A program made the position numbers and the translations under genes. Of a stretch of 64,000 bases of DNA, positions 24,953-37,355 are shown piece by piece (positions within the stretch are counted from its first letter, which is position 1; each line of letters starts with the position of its first letter). The stretch comes from Burkholderiales bacterium 67-32 (GTDB lineage: Bacteria; Pseudomonadota; Gammaproteobacteria; Burkholderiales; Burkholderiaceae_B): the NCBI GenBank assembly GCA_001898625.1, contig MKUP01000008.1, positions 1 through 64,000 on the forward strand. The letters run 5' to 3'. The notes beneath the pieces are model-generated. The model was given only the letters and a program-made list of their open reading frames with translations, had not been told where the DNA came from and ran no database searches.

Positions 24953-26140
24953 ATGATGACCAGGAAGCAGACAGCAATTGCCGCGGCAATAGTCGTCGTA
25001 GGCATGCTCGCCATCTTCGGAGTGCTGCGCGGCACTGCCAACCAAGGCGGAGGAGATGCCTCCATCAAGGGTGAAAGTTCGTCCTCCAAAGATGGCACGG
25101 AACACGAGCTGGAGGGCCTTGTAAGGCTGAGCGATACGCAAGTTCGTGAAAGCAATATTGCAGTCACGCAGGCCGGTCCCGGCACCATACGAGTATTCAG
25201 GGAGTTCCCTGGAGAGATTCGGTTCAACGCTGACAGATTGGCACACGTCGTGCCTCGGTTGGCTGGCGTAGTTGAAAGTGTGTCTGCGGATCTTGGACAG
25301 CGTGTGCGCAAAGGGCAGACCCTTGCAGTCATTGCCAGTACCGGGCTTTCAGACCTACGAAGCGAACTGATGGCCGCTCAACGACGGGCTGCCCTGGCCA
25401 ATCGGACCTATGAGCGCGAGAAGCAGCTCTGGGAACAGCGCGTCTCGGCCGAGCAAGAATACCTTCAGGCTGGTGCCGCACGAGAAGAGGCGATGATCGC
25501 AGTCCAGAATGCAAGGCAAAAATTGAACGCGATCGGCGTACCGACAAAGGCATCAGCGTTGAACCGATACGCCATGCTGGCGCCGTTCGAGGGAGTGATT
25601 ACTGAGAAGCACATGACCTTGGGAGAGGCGGTCACCGAAGCTGACCCATCGTTCACGATTGCAGACCTAAGCACGGTTTGGGCCGAGTTCATCGTTGCGC
25701 CGCAGGATCTGGGCGCTGTGCGCGTCGGGGAGAGGGTCACGATCACATCGAGCGCCATGAGCGAGAGCACCGAAGGAACCGTTTCCTATGTCGGTCCGTT
25801 GATTGGTGACCAGACTCGGACAGCAACGGCTCGTGTCACGCTGGTGAACCCGGGCGGTGCGTGGCGTCCAGGGCTGTTCATCACTGTGCGGGTACGCCAG
25901 GAAGACCAACAGGTTCCCGTCGTCGTGAAAGCCGATGCACTACAGATGCTTGACGATAAGCCAACGCTTTTCAAAGCAGTGTCTGGAGGGTTCAAAGCAC
26001 AGGCGGTCGTGCAAGGCCGTAGCGACGGCACGCTGGTCGAGATCAAGGAAGGACTTGAGCCAGGGGAGCGGTACGCCAGCTCCAACACGTTCACGCTCAA
26101 GGCGGAACTGGGAAAAAGCGAGGCCGAGCATGCCCACTGA
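24953..26140 (+). CDS. czcB: CzcB membrane-fusion protein (395 aa)
   Basis: An N-terminal anchor (about residues 6-25), a short acidic-polar linker, then the RND adaptor fold: VVPRLAGVVESVSADLGQRVRKGQTLAVI (lipoyl half), an alpha-hairpin with AAQRRAALANRTYEREKQLWEQ, and LAPFEGVITEKHMTLGEAV. The start at 24,953 sits inside the frame that runs back into czcC. Connects CzcA to CzcC in the periplasm. Confidence 0.92.
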   Translation: MMTRKQTAIAAAIVVVGMLAIFGVLRGTANQGGGDASIKGESSSSKDGTEHELEGLVRLSDTQVRESNIAVTQAGPGTIRVFREFPGEIRFNADRLAHVVPRLAGVVESVSADLGQRVRKGQTLAVIASTGLSDLRSELMAAQRRAALANRTYEREKQLWEQRVSAEQEYLQAGAAREEAMIAVQNARQKLNAIGVPTKASALNRYAMLAPFEGVITEKHMTLGEAVTEADPSFTIADLSTVWAEFIVAPQDLGAVRVGERVTITSSAMSESTEGTVSYVGPLIGDQTRTATARVTLVNPGGAWRPGLFITVRVRQEDQQVPVVVKADALQMLDDKPTLFKAVSGGFKAQAVVQGRSDGTLVEIKEGLEPGERYASSNTFTLKAELGKSEAEHAH

Positions 26141-26205
26141 CATGAAGCTTGGCGTGCGGACAACGGGCTCTACGCTCGGCGACCTGCTGCGGCTCGGCGC
26201 GTTAG

Positions 26206-29409
<3,204 letters not shown>

Positions 29410-29637
29410 CGCCATGGATATGACCAATACGAGGAAGAGGCTGCGGCGCAGGGATATCACAGGCAGCACGCGGCGTCGGCAAGCCGCTCTTAGTGGGGCG
29501 GCTCGGGGACGAGCGCTGCATGCTGCCGTGCTGCTGCTTTCTTGCGCCTCTTCTGTTTATCGTTAGGCGCCGCCATGACTGTCGCGTCATCGTTCAGCAC
29601 CGCTTGCGCCGCCGTACATGTTGGTGAGAGCGCTCGA

Positions 29638-30015
29638 ATGCCACGCGCCAGTGCACCGTGCTACCTAAGCAGACGACGTCGCTTTGGCACGATCGCGATG
29701 CTGCTCATAGTTGTCTTTCTGGCCCGCTGCCTCGTGGGACCAGAAATCGGCTACTGTGGACATGGAGGGCGAAACGAAAGCCCCCACTTTGGCCATCATG
29801 TCGATGTCCATGTCGCAACCGCCACCACGCCAAAGGGTGACCATCATTCCTGCGAAGTGTGTCATGCATTTCATCTCGTAGCGATACTCGCTGACGTCTA
29901 CGTGCAAGTGTCGCCGCAGATTTCACGCCCCGTTCTTCACCTTCCTCCTCAGCCATACGACTCTGCCATCAGCCCGGGCCCTGACCGGCCCCGATGGCCA
30001 TCCAATTTCGCATAA
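29638..30015 (+). CDS. CzcI-like protein, copy 3 (diverged, 125 aa)
   Basis: After a basic N-terminus and a hydrophobic signal segment (IAMLLIVVFLARCLVG) comes HFGHHVDVHVATATT…DHHSCEVCHAFHL, the same His/Cys layout as the two czcI copies, but the rest has diverged. Starts at 29,575 or TTG 29,542 are also open; 29,638 puts the hydrophobic segment nearest the N-terminus. It follows czcA in the same direction. Confidence 0.65.
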   Translation: MPRASAPCYLSRRRRFGTIAMLLIVVFLARCLVGPEIGYCGHGGRNESPHFGHHVDVHVATATTPKGDHHSCEVCHAFHLVAILADVYVQVSPQISRPVLHLPPQPYDSAISPGPDRPRWPSNFA

Positions 30016-30130
30016 GTCACGACCTGTCGAGACGCTTCAAAGCGCTCGATGTCGCCAGGTTCGTCGACGCGGAATCCGATCCGGGCAAGACATGCGCCGC
30101 ATGACGGCAACAGCTGCTCTTGCCCTATAG

Positions 30131-31885
30131 ATGATCGCATTCATTGCATATCGGAGTCGGTATGCACACCTATTGGCTCTCCGGGATGCTGGGTCTATTC
30201 ACGAGCACTCGGGACAGAGAATTGAGGCTGAAGTGTTCCCATTACTGTCGGGCGGAGTTGAGCGAAGCGCCAAGCCGCGCATTCGCTTGCCAGCGATCCC
30301 TATCGAAGTTCTTTTATTAGCAGTAAGTATTTGGTTCGCCTTGACGGCGAACTCTAGTCTGTGGCGAACGCTCGCTGAATATGGAGGGGACACCCTTTCA
30401 GAGCGTGTGTGGGTGGTGGCAAGCGTGACGACCATCGTGGTTTCGTCGCACTGGGTATTCCTGCTATTTGTTGTCCCCCGCTGTTTGGCTCGGGTGCTCT
30501 TGCCACTATTAATGGTCGCAACTGCAGCGGCCGCCTATTTAATGGATGCCTACGGCGTCTATCTTGACAAAGGGATGCTACGAAATGTCTTTGAGACTAA
30601 TGTCTCCGAGGTGGGCGAGCTTGTCTCCAACCACCGATTTCTGTGGCATGTCTTGATTTTCGGCATAGCCCCTAGCGTATTAGTTGTCCTTGTACCTTTG
30701 AAGCGCTATCGAGTTGGCCGAGCTCTGTTGCGGCGGGCTGTATTCATTCTGATTGCAACGATCATGACGATCGGTGCGCTGTGGCAAGCCGCACGCGTCT
30801 TAGTTCCTATCGTTCGTGAGAAAAAGGAAATACGTTACTTGGTCACGCCGGCAAACTATCTCGTCGCTGCATCGCGAGTTCTTGCTGACCGCAATCATCG
30901 AGACATTTCAAGTCGAACCATAGCGGCGCCGGATGCGTTCCGAGACCCTCCGCGGGCATCCTACAAACCTAAAGCGTTCATCGTGATAGTAGGCGAGACG
31001 GTTCGAGCTGAAAATTGGGGCCTTAATGGATATCGGCGACAGACTACGCCCCAACTCTTGCGCCGCCAAGTCGTTAACTTCGGGAACGTCCAGAGTTGCG
31101 GAACCAGCACCGCAGTGTCACTGCCATGCATGTTCTCGTTCTACGGCCGCAAGAACTACGACGAAGAAAAGATCAGATCGAGCGAATCAGTTCTGCACGT
31201 CTTGCAGCGGGTCGGTGTGGCTACGCTATGGCGTGATAACCAGGGAGGATGTAAAGGGGTATGTGATGCATTGCCGTTTGAGTCCATCAGCCAGACAGTG
31301 GCTGAATGCCGGACGGGGCAATGTTTCGATGAGCGCCTACTTGATGGCCTCGCCGAGAAAATTCAAAAGAGCAGCGGCGATACGCTGATTGTGCTCCATA
31401 TGATGGGAAATCATGGGCCGGCGTATTCACTGAGGTACCCCATTCGGTTCACTCGATGGGCACCAGTGTGTACCGATGTAAATCTCGCTCGATGCTCGAA
31501 TTCCTCGCTCATCAATGCTTATGACAACGGCATCGTCTATACAGACCACGTCATCTCAATGGCGATTGATCTGCTGCAAACGATCAACAGTCATGAGACC
31601 GGGCTCCTCTTTGTTTCTGACCACGGCGAGTCGCTAGGTGAACGCAATGTTTACCTACACGGCATGCCTTACGTTCTTGCTCCGGATTCGCAGAAGCAAG
31701 TGCCCATGGTGATGTGGCTCTCCCAGCCCATGGAGCGAGCACTGGGGGTCGACGCGTCGTGCTTGCGTCGTACTGCGAAGGCGCCGCGGTCCCATGACGA
31801 TATCCCGTCAACCTTACTCAGCATATTCCAGGTCAAGACGGCGGCGTATGAGCCGAACTTCGACCTGTTATCCGGATGTCGCTAG
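30131..31885 (+). CDS. eptA: lipid A phosphoethanolamine transferase, EptA family (584 aa)
   Basis: Four to five N-terminal helices, then an alkaline-phosphatase-like periplasmic domain. Catalytic and zinc residues are in VGETVRAENWGLNGY, SCGTSTAVSLPCMFS (nucleophile T325), FVSDHGESLGE and YLHGMPY. It would add phosphoethanolamine to lipid A, lowering surface charge. MCR and EptA enzymes of this fold cause polymyxin resistance. The first 50 residues before the first helix are unusual, so translation may start downstream. Its place after czcCBA suggests zinc-linked control. Confidence 0.88.
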   Translation: MIAFIAYRSRYAHLLALRDAGSIHEHSGQRIEAEVFPLLSGGVERSAKPRIRLPAIPIEVLLLAVSIWFALTANSSLWRTLAEYGGDTLSERVWVVASVTTIVVSSHWVFLLFVVPRCLARVLLPLLMVATAAAAYLMDAYGVYLDKGMLRNVFETNVSEVGELVSNHRFLWHVLIFGIAPSVLVVLVPLKRYRVGRALLRRAVFILIATIMTIGALWQAARVLVPIVREKKEIRYLVTPANYLVAASRVLADRNHRDISSRTIAAPDAFRDPPRASYKPKAFIVIVGETVRAENWGLNGYRRQTTPQLLRRQVVNFGNVQSCGTSTAVSLPCMFSFYGRKNYDEEKIRSSESVLHVLQRVGVATLWRDNQGGCKGVCDALPFESISQTVAECRTGQCFDERLLDGLAEKIQKSSGDTLIVLHMMGNHGPAYSLRYPIRFTRWAPVCTDVNLARCSNSSLINAYDNGIVYTDHVISMAIDLLQTINSHETGLLFVSDHGESLGERNVYLHGMPYVLAPDSQKQVPMVMWLSQPMERALGVDASCLRRTAKAPRSHDDIPSTLLSIFQVKTAAYEPNFDLLSGCR

Positions 31886-32046
31886 TACGCACCTTTCGCT
31901 CTCTATAGCCGGCCGCCATTGGTGTTGACGCAAAGGTAGCTTCCCACAAGTTTCAGCGCTCTGCTAAAGACAAGTACGGCCTGTTTTTACGGGTTCAGTT
32001 GGCGTGGTGTAACCACCAGAGCGCGTCATCGAGCGTAATTGACGTA

Positions 32047-32937
32047 ATGGAAATTCGGCATCTCCGGTATTTCTTGGCTCTGGCTGAGGAACTGCATTTT
32101 GGAAGAGCTGCAGCGCGCGCTCATATCGAACAGTCCCCATTGTCACGCAGCATCACGCAATTGGAACAGGAACTGGGGGTACCACTATTCATTCGATCCC
32201 GGCAAGGTACGAGCCTGACGCCAGCTGGCGAAGCATTGCGTGACCATGCCCGCGACATACTGACCGGCGTCGAACGAGCTCGACGCGCCGTCGCACGCAT
32301 TGGCGGTCAGCCCAATGCGTTGCGTATCGGCTTATCAGAGGGGCTTGCCCAACCGCGCCTGTCAGAGCTTTTTCAATGCTGGCATAGAAAGTATCCCGAC
32401 ATGCAATTGCGGATCAGCGAGCTACCATCCCTTCAGCAGCAAGAGGCATTACTGACCGAGCGCATTGACATGGGCCTTTCGTTTGGGGCGGCTCAGGAGG
32501 AAGGTCTGATCGTAGAGCCGCTTTGGGCCGATCGCATCATGGCTGCGATTCCTCGCGCACATCCGCTGGCACAGACTAAATCGTTGACACTGGCATCGGC
32601 AGCAGCATCCTGCTCTCTGGTTTTTTGCCACACGCGTTTGAAGCCGGGTCTACGGATGCAGATCGAAGCGCTATTGCGAGCCAGAGGAATTTCGCCGATA
32701 TTGGCCGAGCCAGTCGACACCTTGGCCGGAATGATAGTGAAAGTGGGCGCTGGCTGCGGCATCGCCTTCCTGGATGCCAACCACGCAAGGACGCTGCAGC
32801 GCCCGGATGTCGCAATCGTACCGCTAGTCGATTCGGATGCGTGGCTAACCATCTTCGCGATCACTAAGGATGGGCGGCAGGACGATCTGTCGGCAGCGAT
32901 GGCGCGGTTTGTGATGCTGGGCCGTAATATGGTCTAG
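32047..32937 (+). CDS. traR: LysR-family regulator, TraR of Tn4371-type ICEs (296 aa)
   Basis: LysR HTH at residues 1-60 (MEIRHLRYFLALAEELHFGRAAARAHIEQSPLSRSITQLEQELG) and a co-inducer domain after that. A LysR gene directly ahead of traG is a constant feature of Tn4371-like elements and is named traR there. It marks the return from cargo to backbone. Its target promoter is presumably the one of traG-trb. Confidence 0.85.
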   Translation: MEIRHLRYFLALAEELHFGRAAARAHIEQSPLSRSITQLEQELGVPLFIRSRQGTSLTPAGEALRDHARDILTGVERARRAVARIGGQPNALRIGLSEGLAQPRLSELFQCWHRKYPDMQLRISELPSLQQQEALLTERIDMGLSFGAAQEEGLIVEPLWADRIMAAIPRAHPLAQTKSLTLASAAASCSLVFCHTRLKPGLRMQIEALLRARGISPILAEPVDTLAGMIVKVGAGCGIAFLDANHARTLQRPDVAIVPLVDSDAWLTIFAITKDGRQDDLSAAMARFVMLGRNMV

Positions 32938-33297
32938 GCCGCTCCGGCACCGTATGACCTTCGATACAACATCGTCTGTCTCAATTTGACTTGACGCTGT
33001 GGCGGCGTCTGCCGATTCTTGTAGCAGAACCATCACACGGCACACCGGCCTGCGACTAATTTCGCTCCAAGCTGTGCTTCCGCTCACACACCGTCCTGCT
33101 TGGTGCTCGTGTGCGATCCGCTGTGCGTCGAGATTAAGTCCCGCCAATGCCGGCGAGTTACGCCACGCTACGCCTGGCTCGGTTTACATGATGCGCCTTC
33201 GCTTCCAGACTGGCGGCACCTCTTCTCGTGCCTGCCCCGACACGCTTGCGTGCCGCGAAGGCAGACGCGGGACGGACCGACCTGGAAGGAGGACCGT
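32938..33297. other. traR-traG intergenic region
   Basis: 360 bases without a convincing gene. It should hold the traG-trb promoter and possibly the LysR site, but I see no clear palindrome. GGAAGGA at 33,283-33,290 is the traG ribosome binding site. Confidence 0.4.
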
Positions 33298-35283
33298 ATG
33301 CCGACCGGCGTGCTGTTTGGACAGATTTTCGCCGTGCTCACTACGTCGCTGGCGTGCCTGTGGGGTGCTACCCAGTGGACGGCCTCGGCGTTGGGCTATC
33401 AAGGCCAGCTTGGCCTGCCGTGGTTCACGCTGGGCAGCATGCCGGTCTACCACCCGTGGGAGCTCTTTCTTTGGTGGTACGCCTTTGATGCCTACGCTCC
33501 GGAGACTTTCATGCGCGGCGGCATGTTTGCCGCGCTGGGTGGCATTATGCCAATCGGCATGGCCATCGCACTGTCGGTCTGGCGAGCACGCCAAGCCCGG
33601 CGCGTAACCACATACGGATCGGCACGCTGGGCCACGGCCGAGGATATCGAGCAGGCAGGCCTGCTGCGCCCGGCCGGCGTCTTCCTCGGCGGGCTTGGCG
33701 GCAAGGCGCCGGTCTATCTGCGCCATGACGGCCCCGAACACGTGATGGCGATCGCGCCCACTCGCAGCGGCAAAGGCGTGGGACTGGTCGTGCCGACGCT
33801 CCTGTCGTGGCCCGCGTCGTGCGTCGTGCATGACATCAAGGGTGAGAACTGGCAACTCACGGCCGGCTGGCGTTCGCGCTTCTCGCATTGTCTGCTGTTC
33901 AACCCCACGGACCCACACTCAGCGGCGAACAATCCTCTTCTGGAAGTGCGACAGGGCGTGCACGAAGTGCGCGATGCTCAGAACATAGCCGACATCCTGG
34001 TGGACCCGGAAGGCGCGTTGGAGCGTAGAAACCACTGGGAGAAGACGAGTCATGCGCTACTCGTCGGGGCCATCCTGCATGTGCTCTACGCCGAGGACGA
34101 CAAGACGCTGCGCGGCGTGGCGGCATTTCTGTCCAATCCATCATGGCCCTTCGAGACATCGCTGCGCCTCATGATGGATACCCGCCATCTTGACCACGGC
34201 CCGCATCCCGTTGTTGCCTCGGCGGCGCGCGAGGTCCTGAACAAGTCCGAAAACGAGCGTTCGGGGGTCTTGTCCACAGCCATGTCCTATCTTGGCTTGT
34301 ACCGCGATCCCACCGTCGCCGCGGTCACGTCGCGCTGCGACTGGCGCATTGCCGACCTGATCGATGCCGAGCATCCCGTCTCGCTCTATCTGGTCGTGCC
34401 GCCTTCGGACATCAACCGAACCAAGCCCCTGGTGCGGCTGCTGCTCAACCAGATCGGCCGCAGATTGACGGAATCGCTGGACGGCTCGGACGGCATCACC
34501 CGCCGGCACAAGCTGCTGCTGATGCTGGACGAATTCGCGGCCCTGGGCAGACTCGATTTCTTCGAGTCCGCGCTGGCCTTCATCGCCGGGTATGGGCTGC
34601 GGGCGTACCTGATCGCGCAATCATTGAACCAGGTCGAGCGGGCCTACGGACAGAACAACTCGATTCTGGACAATTGCCACGTTCGGGTCGTCTTCTCGTC
34701 GAACGACGAACGCACCGCCAAGCGCATCTCGGATTCTTTGGGAACGGCTACCGAACAGCGCAGCCAGCGCAACTATGCGGGTCACCGGCTGGCGCCGTGG
34801 CTCGGCCATTTGATGGTGTCACGCCAGGAAACAGCCAGGGCATTGCGTACGCCAGGCGAGATCATGCAATTGCCGAACGACGACGAGATCGTCATGGTGT
34901 CGGGGCAGCCGCCGATCCAGGCCAAAAAACTGCGCTACTACCAGGACCGCAACTTCACGCGGCGCATTCTGCCGCCGCCCGTGCTCGCCACAGAAGGGTA
35001 CGCCGACCGACCGGCGGCCAGGCCGGATGACTGGACGGGGCTGCCCATGCCGCCTCTTCGAGACAGCTTGGCCGGGGGTGCGTCGAACGATGCCGACGGC
35101 GGCGGCCTGTACATTCGGCCGGAACTGGACGTTGACGTGGCGACGGCGCACCCGGCGCCGGATGTCAGCGTGGGTCTTCTCGACGATGAGGACGACCAGG
35201 CCCTGCCTGTGGAACCCGACCGGCGCCTGCAGCGTGCCGCGCGCCTGGCCGCGCTCGATCCTGCCGACGGGATACCGCTATGA
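33298..35283 (+). CDS. traG: TraG/VirD4-type coupling protein (661 aa)
   Basis: Two N-terminal helices (about residues 7-30 and 70-95), Walker A APTRSGKGVGLVVP, Walker B LLLMLDEFAALG, and the ALRTPGEIMQLPNDDEIVMVSGQPPI segment conserved in the family. The hexameric ATPase links the relaxosome to the Trb channel. The next gene starts in its stop (ATGA). The last 80 residues are acidic and variable. Confidence 0.95.
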   Translation: MPTGVLFGQIFAVLTTSLACLWGATQWTASALGYQGQLGLPWFTLGSMPVYHPWELFLWWYAFDAYAPETFMRGGMFAALGGIMPIGMAIALSVWRARQARRVTTYGSARWATAEDIEQAGLLRPAGVFLGGLGGKAPVYLRHDGPEHVMAIAPTRSGKGVGLVVPTLLSWPASCVVHDIKGENWQLTAGWRSRFSHCLLFNPTDPHSAANNPLLEVRQGVHEVRDAQNIADILVDPEGALERRNHWEKTSHALLVGAILHVLYAEDDKTLRGVAAFLSNPSWPFETSLRLMMDTRHLDHGPHPVVASAAREVLNKSENERSGVLSTAMSYLGLYRDPTVAAVTSRCDWRIADLIDAEHPVSLYLVVPPSDINRTKPLVRLLLNQIGRRLTESLDGSDGITRRHKLLLMLDEFAALGRLDFFESALAFIAGYGLRAYLIAQSLNQVERAYGQNNSILDNCHVRVVFSSNDERTAKRISDSLGTATEQRSQRNYAGHRLAPWLGHLMVSRQETARALRTPGEIMQLPNDDEIVMVSGQPPIQAKKLRYYQDRNFTRRILPPPVLATEGYADRPAARPDDWTGLPMPPLRDSLAGGASNDADGGGLYIRPELDVDVATAHPAPDVSVGLLDDEDDQALPVEPDRRLQRAARLAALDPADGIPL

Positions 35284-35768
35284 GCCGCGCCCGCCTGAAC
35301 CTCTTCATCGAGCCGGATCACGCCCGGCGGCTGGACGACCTGGCCGCGCATCGCGGCGTCTCGAAGTCCTCGATCGTCGCGGCTGCCTTATCGGCGTTCC
35401 TGTCGCCCGATGCGGCCGACCAGCGTGAAGCCGCGCTGGCGCGGCGTCTGGACCGGCTCTCCCGGCAGTTCGACAAATTGGACCGGGACCAGAACATTCT
35501 GATCGAGACTCTCGCGCTGTACGTGCGCTATTTCCTGACCGTGTCGCCGCCGGTCGCAGAGGCACATCAGGAGGCCGCGCGCGCCCAGGGAAAAGCGCGC
35601 TACGCCCAGTTCGTCGACCAGCTCGCCCGTCACTTGCAGCGTGGCCGCAGTCTGGTCCGGGACGTTCACGAAGAACTATTCCCCGATCCCTACGTTTCGG
35701 GGTCGATAGGTAGCGCGCAGGTGCCGCCCGCCACCACCGAGGAGACCACACATGAGCGCCAAGCCTGA
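35280..35768 (+). CDS. ribbon-helix-helix (CopG-like) protein between traG and trbB (162 aa)
   Basis: RHH fold at residues 1-45 (SRARLNLFIEPDHARRLDDLAAHRGVSKSSIVAAALSAF), followed by a helical stretch that is probably a coiled coil (ALARRLDRLSRQFDKLDRDQNIL). Overlaps traG and trbB at both ends. Likely a DNA-binding regulator or accessory of the transfer operon. Confidence 0.8.
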   Translation: MSRARLNLFIEPDHARRLDDLAAHRGVSKSSIVAAALSAFLSPDAADQREAALARRLDRLSRQFDKLDRDQNILIETLALYVRYFLTVSPPVAEAHQEAARAQGKARYAQFVDQLARHLQRGRSLVRDVHEELFPDPYVSGSIGSAQVPPATTEETTHERQA

Positions 35769-36732
35769 CGCCGACGATGAATCGCGTTCCCGCAGCCTGC
35801 AGATGCTGCGCACGGCGATGGGACCCACTATAGCCGAGGCGCTGGACGACCCCGACGTGGTGGAGATCATGCTGAACCCAGATGGCCGGCTCTGGCTGGA
35901 TCGGCATCGCGGCGGACGCGCGCCGACCGGCGTGTTGATGTCGGCAGCCGACGCGGAGCGGATCATTCGCCTGGTGGCGGCTTGCGTGCGTGCCGAGGTC
36001 CACCGCGCACGGCCGCTGCTGTCGGCGCGGCTGCCGCTGAGCGGCGAGCGCTTCGAGGGGGTGCTGCCGCCGGTGGTGTATTCGCCCAGCTTCAGCATCC
36101 GCAAGCATTCCAGCGTGATGTTCACGCTGGAGGACTATGTGCGCGACGGCATCTTGACGACCGGCCACGCCGAATTCCTGCGCGCGGCCGTGCGCGATCG
36201 GCTGAATATTGTCGTGGCGGGCGGCACCAGCTCGGGCAAGACGACGTTCGCCAACGCGCTGCTCGACGAGATCGCCGCCGGCGGCGACCGCATCCTGATT
36301 CTGGAAGACACGCCCGAACTGCAATGCCGCAATGAGGACCGCGTGCAGCTTTGCACGTCGCCCGGCGCAGCCGCGATGGCGGACCTGGTGCGCTCGACGC
36401 TGCGCCAGCGTCCCGACCGCATCATCGTGGGCGAAGTCCGCGGCGGCGAAGCCTTGGACCTGCTCAAAGCGTGGGGAACCGGGCACCCGGGCGGCATCGC
36501 CACGCTGCATGCCAATTCTGCCTATGGCGCGCTGCTGCGCCTGGAACAGCTCACGCTGGAAGCAGCCAGCGCCGTACCGCGTTCGCTGATTGCCGAGACC
36601 GTCCACGTCATCGTGTTTCTTGCCGGACGGGGCGAGGCCCGGCGTGTCAAGGAGATTGTTCGCGTCGCCGGCCTGGCCGGCGATCAATACCGCCTCGAAC
36701 CCGTTTCCGCCAACCCAGGAGCCGCATCATGA
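35752..36732 (+). CDS. trbB: TrbB, VirB11-like traffic ATPase (326 aa)
   Basis: Walker A GGTSSGKTTFANALL, Asp box ILEDTPELQC, Walker B RIIVGEVRGGEALDLLKAW and His box GGIATLHANSAYGALLRLEQL are all present. Powers pilus assembly and substrate transfer at the inner-membrane base. The first 17 bases overlap the RHH gene. Confidence 0.94.
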   Translation: MSAKPDADDESRSRSLQMLRTAMGPTIAEALDDPDVVEIMLNPDGRLWLDRHRGGRAPTGVLMSAADAERIIRLVAACVRAEVHRARPLLSARLPLSGERFEGVLPPVVYSPSFSIRKHSSVMFTLEDYVRDGILTTGHAEFLRAAVRDRLNIVVAGGTSSGKTTFANALLDEIAAGGDRILILEDTPELQCRNEDRVQLCTSPGAAAMADLVRSTLRQRPDRIIVGEVRGGEALDLLKAWGTGHPGGIATLHANSAYGALLRLEQLTLEAASAVPRSLIAETVHVIVFLAGRGEARRVKEIVRVAGLAGDQYRLEPVSANPGAAS

Positions 36733-37079
36733 TGACCTCTCATGCCTTGCCAACGCTGCGCAGCCAGGCCGCGGCATTCCTGCATCGCCATAGCTGGCTG
36801 GTGCTGCTTGCGGTCATGCTGCTGATGCGTGTGCAGGCCGCTGGCTCCAGCATGCCGTGGGAAGCGCCGCTCGAATCCATTGCGGAGTCGATTCAAGGGC
36901 CCGTCGCACGCATCATCGCCGTCATTATTATCATCGTGACGGGTCTGACGCTTGCTTTTGGAGATACCTCGGGTGGGTTTCGCCGGCTGGTGCAGATTGT
37001 CTTTGGTCTGAGCATTGCCTTCGCGGCGTCGTCGTTTTTCCTGAGCTTCTTCAGCTTCTCGGGCGGGGCGCTGGTATGA
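36729..37079 (+). CDS. trbC: TrbC, VirB2-like pilin (116 aa)
   Basis: Hydrophobic signal region (about residues 22-36), then SSMPWEAPLESIAESIQGPVARIIAVIIIIVTGLTLAFGD and a second hydrophobic helix, the classic TrbC layout. Processed and probably cyclised by TraF. ATG overlaps the trbB stop. Confidence 0.92.
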   Translation: MMTSHALPTLRSQAAAFLHRHSWLVLLAVMLLMRVQAAGSSMPWEAPLESIAESIQGPVARIIAVIIIIVTGLTLAFGDTSGGFRRLVQIVFGLSIAFAASSFFLSFFSFSGGALV

Positions 37080-37348
37080 CGCGGCCTGCATCGCTTCCCG
37101 AAGGCTTCGAGGCGCCGCTGCATCGCGCGCTCACCGAACCCATTCTGCTCGGCGGCGCGCCGCGTACCGTGGCGATCGCCAACGGCACGCTGGCTGCCGC
37201 CATCGGCCTGGGGCTGCAACTCTGGGTGCCCGGATTGGCCTGCTGGTTCATCGGCCACATGCTGGCCGTATGGGGCGCCGGGCTGGATGTGCAGTTCGCG
37301 CAGGTCTTCGGGCGGCACGTGAAGCATCCGGCGCTGCTGGACGTTTGA
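37076..37348 (+). CDS. trbD: TrbD, VirB3-like protein (90 aa)
   Basis: HRALTEPILLGGAPRTVAIANGTLAAAIGLGLQ… with two close membrane helices is diagnostic. Inner-membrane partner of TrbE. Overlaps trbC by ATGA. Confidence 0.93.
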   Translation: MTRPASLPEGFEAPLHRALTEPILLGGAPRTVAIANGTLAAAIGLGLQLWVPGLACWFIGHMLAVWGAGLDVQFAQVFGRHVKHPALLDV

Positions 37349-37355
37349 AGCCGCC

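Noticed and set aside
29414-29566. 50-aa open frame after czcA
   Set aside because: No good ribosome site and basic, low-information sequence; cannot be supported, though a small leader peptide is possible.
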